DNA of 64,000 nucleotides from Butyricimonas paravirosa (lineage in GTDB: Bacteria; Bacteroidota; Bacteroidia; Bacteroidales; Marinifilaceae): the NCBI RefSeq assembly GCF_032878955.1, contig NZ_CP043839.1, positions 2,914,001 to 2,978,000 on the forward strand, read 5' to 3'. Under the pieces are notes generated by a model. The model was given only the letters and a program-made list of their open reading frames with translations, ran no database searches and had not been told where the DNA came from. Shown in pieces: positions 59,981-64,000 of this stretch. Position numbers and translations under genes: made by a program. Numbering within the stretch: the stretch's first letter is position 1; each line of letters starts with the position of its first letter.

Positions 59981-60592
59981 TTAGTATTTATTCCGATGCA
60001 CTCGTTGCGGGTCAAACTTATCTTTCGCTTTCTGTGGGCCATCCGGGTAACCTATCGGAATCACGCAAAGAGGCACGATATTTTCCGGTAATCCCGTATT
60101 CTGGCGTACAACATCAATCCGATCCTCATAAGGATAAGCTGCCGTCCACACGGCACCAAGTCCCAATGCCTCCGCTGCCAACAATACATTCTGTGTTGCC
60201 GCGGAGCAATCCAGATACCAATAAGAAGAAAGTGTCGTATCCCCACAGACAACAATAGCCAACGGGGCATTTGTCAACATTTTAGCATAAGGCAATTTCG
60301 CAGCCATCGAATCAAGAGCCTCCCGATCCGTCACGACCACAAACTCCCACGGACGTCTGTCCATACCGGAAGGAGCCGCCATACCGGCTTTCACCATGGC
60401 ATCGATCTTATCTTCCTCCACACTCTTATTCAAATACTTCCGAACACTTTTCCGTTCAGCTATATTTTCCAAAACAGCCTTTGACTTCAAAGTCGTTTCA
60501 TCTTGTTTCTGATCTCCCATACACGATGTTTTTAAAATTACAATTGCAAGTACTACGACAAGCAACAGGTAAAAGGTATTCCATTTCTTCAT
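59981..60592 (-). CDS. Membrane-anchored nitroreductase-family protein
   Basis: 203 residues. A hydrophobic N-terminus (FYLLLVVVLAIVILKTSCMG) is a membrane anchor or an off-consensus lipoprotein signal (Cys at about 24). The nitroreductase fold follows: ERKSVRKYLNKSVEEDKIDA, AAPSGMDRRPWEFVVVTDRE, NAPLAIVVCGD and EALGLGAVWTAAYPYEDR. Such enzymes bind FMN and use NAD(P)H, cofactors normally in the cytoplasm. The anchor side and partners are therefore open questions. Divergent from glpK. Confidence 0.82.
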   Translation of the reverse strand: MKKWNTFYLLLVVVLAIVILKTSCMGDQKQDETTLKSKAVLENIAERKSVRKYLNKSVEEDKIDAMVKAGMAAPSGMDRRPWEFVVVTDREALDSMAAKLPYAKMLTNAPLAIVVCGDTTLSSYWYLDCSAATQNVLLAAEALGLGAVWTAAYPYEDRIDVVRQNTGLPENIVPLCVIPIGYPDGPQKAKDKFDPQRVHRNKY

Positions 60593-60721
60593 TTTCTTTC
60601 AATATTAATATAAAATTCATTCCCCCGAAGATACGAAAAAATGCTCTCCCCCTTATTTTTGAATTTATATAAAAAACATTTTTATTTGTAAACCGTATAC
60701 CGGATTAAGGTTTGAATTAAT

Positions 60722-60729
60722 TATTTTTG
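60722..60729 (+). promoter_or_regulatory. Possible -7 element for glpK
   Basis: TATTTTTG matches TAnnTTTG about 105 bp before the glpK ATG. The region is AT rich and other placements are possible. Confidence 0.35.
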
Positions 60730-60833
60730 GCTAACTTTTTGTTGACAAAAAGAGTGAAGAGAGGGCTAGAAACAAACCATTTGACGCGTGACAATATAAA
60801 CGAACACAAGTTATACACTATAATAACTATCAA

Positions 60834-62342
60834 ATGAAAGCAGAAAAATATGTACTCGCACTAGACCAAGGAACAACCTCTTCCCGGGCCGTGCTATTCT
60901 ATCATGATGGCAATATCGTTGCCATGGCTCAAAAACCGATCGAACAACATTATCCTCATCCGGCTTGGGTGGAACATGATCCGAATGAGATCTGGTACTC
61001 GCAATCATCCGTTGCGGCTGAGGCTGTTGCCAAAGCAAACCTTACAGGACTTGACATTGCTTGTATCGGGATCACGAATCAACGTGAAACCACCATCGTG
61101 TGGGATCGGGAGACGTCCCTTCCCGTTTACCGTGCCATCGTGTGGCAAGACCGACGTACAGCCGATATTTGCCGGGAATTACAAGAAAACGGATATACCG
61201 ATATGATCCGGGAGAAAACGGGTTTGATCATTGACGCCTATTTCTCCGCCACCAAAATCAAATGGATTCTCGACAATATCGAAGGAGTACGGGAAAGAGC
61301 CGAAAAAGGAAAACTATGTTTTGGAACCGTTGATAGCTGGCTAGTTTGGAAATTCACTCACGGACGAGTACACGTTACCGATGTCAGCAACGCATCGCGT
61401 ACCATGCTTTTCAACATACATACCCAGAAATGGGATAAAGAACTTCTTGATCTGTTCAACATCCCGGAATCCATGTTACCGGAAGTAAAAAGTAGTAGCG
61501 AAATTTATTCAGAAACGGCAACGACCTTATTTTCAACTAAAATTCCAATAGCGGGAATCGCGGGTGACCAACAAGCCGCCCTATTCGGCCAACTCTGTAT
61601 CGAACCGGGTATGACGAAAACCACCTATGGAACAGGATGTTTCATGGTGATGAACACCGGCAACGAAGTGATTACTTCCGAGAATAACTTGCTGAGTACG
61701 ATTGCATGGAAGATTGGAGATTCTGTAACTTATGCCCTAGAAGGAAGTGTTTTCGTGGGAGGTGCCGCCATACAATGGCTACGTGATGGTATCAATTTGA
61801 TCCAAAGTGCAAGCCAAAGTGAAACGCTGGCGACTTCTGTACCGGATAACGGCGGAGTCTACTTCGTCCCTGCCCTCACGGGTATGGGAGCCCCATACTG
61901 GGATCAATATGCCCGAGGTGCCATGCTGGGCCTTACGAGAGGGACAACCCCCGCACATATTACCCGGGCCACACTTGAAGGCATAGCTTTCCAAGTCTAC
62001 GACATTCTGAAAGCCATGGAACATGACACGAAACGTACCTCTCCGGAGATGCGGGTAGATGGTGGAGCCGTGGCCAATAACTTCCTGATGCAATTCCAAA
62101 GTGACATTTGCCGGGAAACCGTGATCCGTCCGAAGATTCTTGAAACAACAGCCCTGGGAGCCGCATATCTGGCCGGACTAGCTACCGGATACTGGCGGGA
62201 CACGGAAGAATTACGCCAACAATGGAGTATCGATCGGGAATTTACCCCTATTGACACAGAGGAACACGTGAACGCTATGCTCCATAAATGGCATAGAGCT
62301 GTTGAGCGCGCAAGAGCCTGGGAAGAACTGGGTGAAGAATAA
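60834..62342 (+). CDS. glpK: Glycerol kinase
   Basis: 502 residues, standard for GlpK. Phosphorylates glycerol to sn-glycerol 3-phosphate with ATP. Motifs: ALDQGTTSSRAVLFYHDG, AIVWQDRRTADIC, GTVDSWLVWKFTHGRVHVTD, GDQQAALFGQLCIEPGMTKT and GGVYFVPALTGMGAPYWDQY. It is followed 36 bp later by glpF, giving a glycerol uptake and activation unit. Divergent from the nitroreductase gene. Confidence 0.97.
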   Translation: MKAEKYVLALDQGTTSSRAVLFYHDGNIVAMAQKPIEQHYPHPAWVEHDPNEIWYSQSSVAAEAVAKANLTGLDIACIGITNQRETTIVWDRETSLPVYRAIVWQDRRTADICRELQENGYTDMIREKTGLIIDAYFSATKIKWILDNIEGVRERAEKGKLCFGTVDSWLVWKFTHGRVHVTDVSNASRTMLFNIHTQKWDKELLDLFNIPESMLPEVKSSSEIYSETATTLFSTKIPIAGIAGDQQAALFGQLCIEPGMTKTTYGTGCFMVMNTGNEVITSENNLLSTIAWKIGDSVTYALEGSVFVGGAAIQWLRDGINLIQSASQSETLATSVPDNGGVYFVPALTGMGAPYWDQYARGAMLGLTRGTTPAHITRATLEGIAFQVYDILKAMEHDTKRTSPEMRVDGGAVANNFLMQFQSDICRETVIRPKILETTALGAAYLAGLATGYWRDTEELRQQWSIDREFTPIDTEEHVNAMLHKWHRAVERARAWEELGEE

Positions 62343-62378
62343 TACTTTTAGTCTTTAACTTTAAACCTTTAGCTCATT

Positions 62379-63113
62379 ATGTCACCTTTTATCGCAGAGC
62401 TACTTGGAACAATGGTCATGATCCTTTTGGGAGACGGCGTAGTAGCCAACGTCGTGCTTAAAAAAACCAAAGGATTCCAAGCCGGATGGATCACCATCAC
62501 CACGGCTTGGGCGCTCGCCGTATTTACAGGAGTAGTGATCGCCGGCCCTTACAGCGGCGCCCATCTGAATCCTGCCATCACGATAGGTTTTGCCATCGCC
62601 GAGAAATTCCCGTGGGCCAGCGTGGGGCCTTACATCATCGCCCAAATGCTAGGTGCCGCACTGGGGGCTTTTCTGGTATGGATTATCTATTACGATCATT
62701 TTAAAGCCACGGAAGATGCCGGAGCCAAACTGGGAGTATTCTGCACCGCTCCTGAAATTCGCCATAATATCGTGAATTTCGGATGCGAGCTGATTGCCAC
62801 CTTCGTGCTTATGTTCTCCGTCTTCTATATTACCGGGGCCGAACTCATGTCAGACGTGGATTCAACCACCCCGATCGGGCTCGGTTCCATCGGGGCCATT
62901 CCCGTATCGTTCATTGTTTGGGTCATCGGTCTTTCCCTAGGGGGAGTCACCGGCTATGCCATCAATCCCGCCCGGGACCTCGGACCGAGAATCATGCATG
63001 CCATCCTGCCCATTCCGGGCAAAGGCAATAGTGGCTGGGATTATGCATGGATCCCCATCGTCGGACCATTAGCAGGATCGCTTGTTGCAGCACTTCTGTA
63101 TATCAGTTTATAA
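62379..63113 (+). CDS. glpF: Glycerol facilitator (aquaporin family)
   Basis: 244 residues with six membrane helices. The two NPA motifs are in GAHLNPAITIGFAIAEKF and GYAINPARDLGPR; the Asp after the second NPA (NPARD) marks the glycerol-facilitator class over strict water channels. It moves glycerol by facilitated diffusion, and GlpK traps it. Second gene of the glpKF operon. Confidence 0.96.
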   Translation: MSPFIAELLGTMVMILLGDGVVANVVLKKTKGFQAGWITITTAWALAVFTGVVIAGPYSGAHLNPAITIGFAIAEKFPWASVGPYIIAQMLGAALGAFLVWIIYYDHFKATEDAGAKLGVFCTAPEIRHNIVNFGCELIATFVLMFSVFYITGAELMSDVDSTTPIGLGSIGAIPVSFIVWVIGLSLGGVTGYAINPARDLGPRIMHAILPIPGKGNSGWDYAWIPIVGPLAGSLVAALLYISL

Positions 63114-63178
63114 AGTTACAAGGTTCATAAAGTTTATAACGTACAACATACTAAAACTTTATGGACCTTACTCTATTG

Positions 63179-63222
63179 GGGGACTGTCTGACAAGTTTAT
63201 TTGAAACAACTACCCCCTCTAA
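63179..63222. repeat. Partial copy of the foldback repeat
   Basis: GGGGACTGTCTGACAAGTTT and, after a few bases, AACTACCCCCTCTAAC reproduce the order of motifs seen at 36957-37005. The copy runs up to and over the stop codon of the dus gene. Only the left part of the element is here. Confidence 0.55.
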
Positions 63223-64000
63223 CTATTCAGATCCTCCTCCACTAGATCTTCGGGATCCATCGAACCGTAGCGTTCTGCAATTTGGTCAAACACACCCCAC
63301 AACTCTTCAATAGTAGGAGCTTGTAACATTTGAATCCGCAAGTCCCGGAAATGAGGCAAGCCTTTAAACATACAGGCCATGTGTCGCCGCATATGGAACA
63401 AACCTCTCACCTCATCCAACCATTCCATGGACAACAAAATCTGTTCCTTGATGATCTCTATCTGGGCCGGAACCGACAATTCCGGTAATATCTCTCCTGT
63501 GGACAAATAATGCTTGATTTGCTCGAAAATCCAAGGTTTCCCGATCGTGGCACGCCCGATCATCACCCCGTCAACGCCATAACGTTCAAAAGCTTCTTTC
63601 ACCTTCTGTGGTGAATCTATATCCCCGTTCCCGATAATCGGGATCTTAATACGAGGATTTTGTTTTACCCGGGCAATCGGTTCCCAGTCCGCCTCTCCTT
63701 TATACATCTGCGAGCGGGTCCGCCCGTGAATGGCCAACGCACTGATCCCGACATCCTGCAAGCGCTCCGCCACGTCATCAATGATAATATTCTCGCAATC
63801 CCATCCCAAACGGGTCTTTGCCGTCACCGGAATTTTCACCGCCTGCACGATCTGTTTGGCCATCTCCACCATCAAAGGAACATCCCGGAGCATTCCTGCC
63901 CCCGCCCCTTTGGCGGCCACCCGTTTCACCGGACAACCGAAATTTATATCTATAAAATCGGGCTGAACCTCTTCAACTATTTTTGCCGCCTCAACCATGG
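63219..64000 (-). CDS. dus: tRNA-dihydrouridine synthase (5' end off the right edge)
   Basis: 260 residues are visible before the frame leaves the window at the right edge; the frame may begin further upstream. A Dus enzyme reduces uridine in the tRNA D-loop using FMN and NADPH. Motifs: DFIDINFGCPVKRVAAKGAGAG, KTRLGWDCEN, ALAIHGRTRSQMYKGEADWE and IIGNGDIDSPQKV, with the catalytic Cys in GCP. It looks DusB-like. The missing N-terminus would contain the start of the TIM barrel. The stop lies at the edge of a repeat element. Confidence 0.93.
   Translation of the reverse strand, partial: MVEAAKIVEEVQPDFIDINFGCPVKRVAAKGAGAGMLRDVPLMVEMAKQIVQAVKIPVTAKTRLGWDCENIIIDDVAERLQDVGISALAIHGRTRSQMYKGEADWEPIARVKQNPRIKIPIIGNGDIDSPQKVKEAFERYGVDGVMIGRATIGKPWIFEQIKHYLSTGEILPELSVPAQIEIIKEQILLSMEWLDEVRGLFHMRRHMACMFKGLPHFRDLRIQMLQAPTIEELWGVFDQIAERYGSMDPEDLVEEDLNS

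Overview
The window is a chromosomal segment of a Bacteroidota bacterium, most likely of the order Bacteroidales. Evidence for this is a SusC/SusD pair controlled by an ECF sigma factor and a FecR anti-sigma factor, three fimbrillin-like proteins, BspA-type leucine-rich repeats, a DUF4249 partner of a TonB receptor, and promoters matching the Bacteroides -7 element TAnnTTTG in place of the E. coli -10. Shine-Dalgarno sequences are scarce. An Odoribacteraceae member such as Butyricimonas or Odoribacter is my guess from overall gene content; I could not test it. No rRNA, tRNA, CRISPR array, intact insertion sequence or phage gene was seen.

Layout. 1-4236 (minus): a MoxR / DUF4350 / DUF4129 / membrane protein / SpoIIM-like operon, divergent from an RDD-family membrane gene. 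5046-8768: deoC and mutS, divergent, then a composite repeat locus (8794-9047). 9071-16702: a periplasmic cyclophilin, two SPOR lipoproteins, a PAP2-like membrane protein, an unknown protein, rpoN, asnS and hemW. 16817-19865: a TonB-dependent receptor with its DUF4249 lipoprotein. 19866-20471: a gene-free stretch with phased 11-bp repeats and the promoter and leader of the rplM-rpsI-rpsB-tsf operon (20472-23097). 23174-23851: a HAD phosphatase.

The accessory core is 23914-36842. A helix-turn-helix-like protein and a transmembrane Ser/Thr kinase overlap on the plus strand. Facing them on the minus strand is a tightly packed series of seven genes: fimbrillin, a fimbrillin/LRR/BACON/M64-peptidase fusion, a second fimbrillin, an AlbA-type regulator with an in-frame 42-bp minisatellite, a WG-repeat/NTF2-like lipoprotein, a PEGA-like outer-membrane beta-barrel protein, and an FN3/LRR lipoprotein. 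I read this as a surface-protein locus beside a phospho-signalling pair, and it is the best candidate for an undescribed system.

37104-40488 holds two divergent ArnT-like GT39 glycosyltransferases. 40575-49283 is an ECF sigma / FecR / SusC / SusD / DUF4465-like / thioredoxin-like uptake locus. 49358-50754 (minus) is a GT2 transferase plus a lipid-A-synthase N-domain protein, which fits lipid A or lipid-linked sugar modification together with the GT39 pair. The right end is mostly housekeeping: pyrH, dxs, a Crp/Fnr regulator, an aminotransferase, an acyltransferase with two small downstream genes, gltX, a ZIP metal transporter, a membrane-anchored nitroreductase, glpK-glpF and a dus gene cut by the window edge.

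Foldback repeats of one family occur at 8794-9047, 36957-37083 and 63179-63222. Positions of short sites are counted by hand and may be off by one or two bases.
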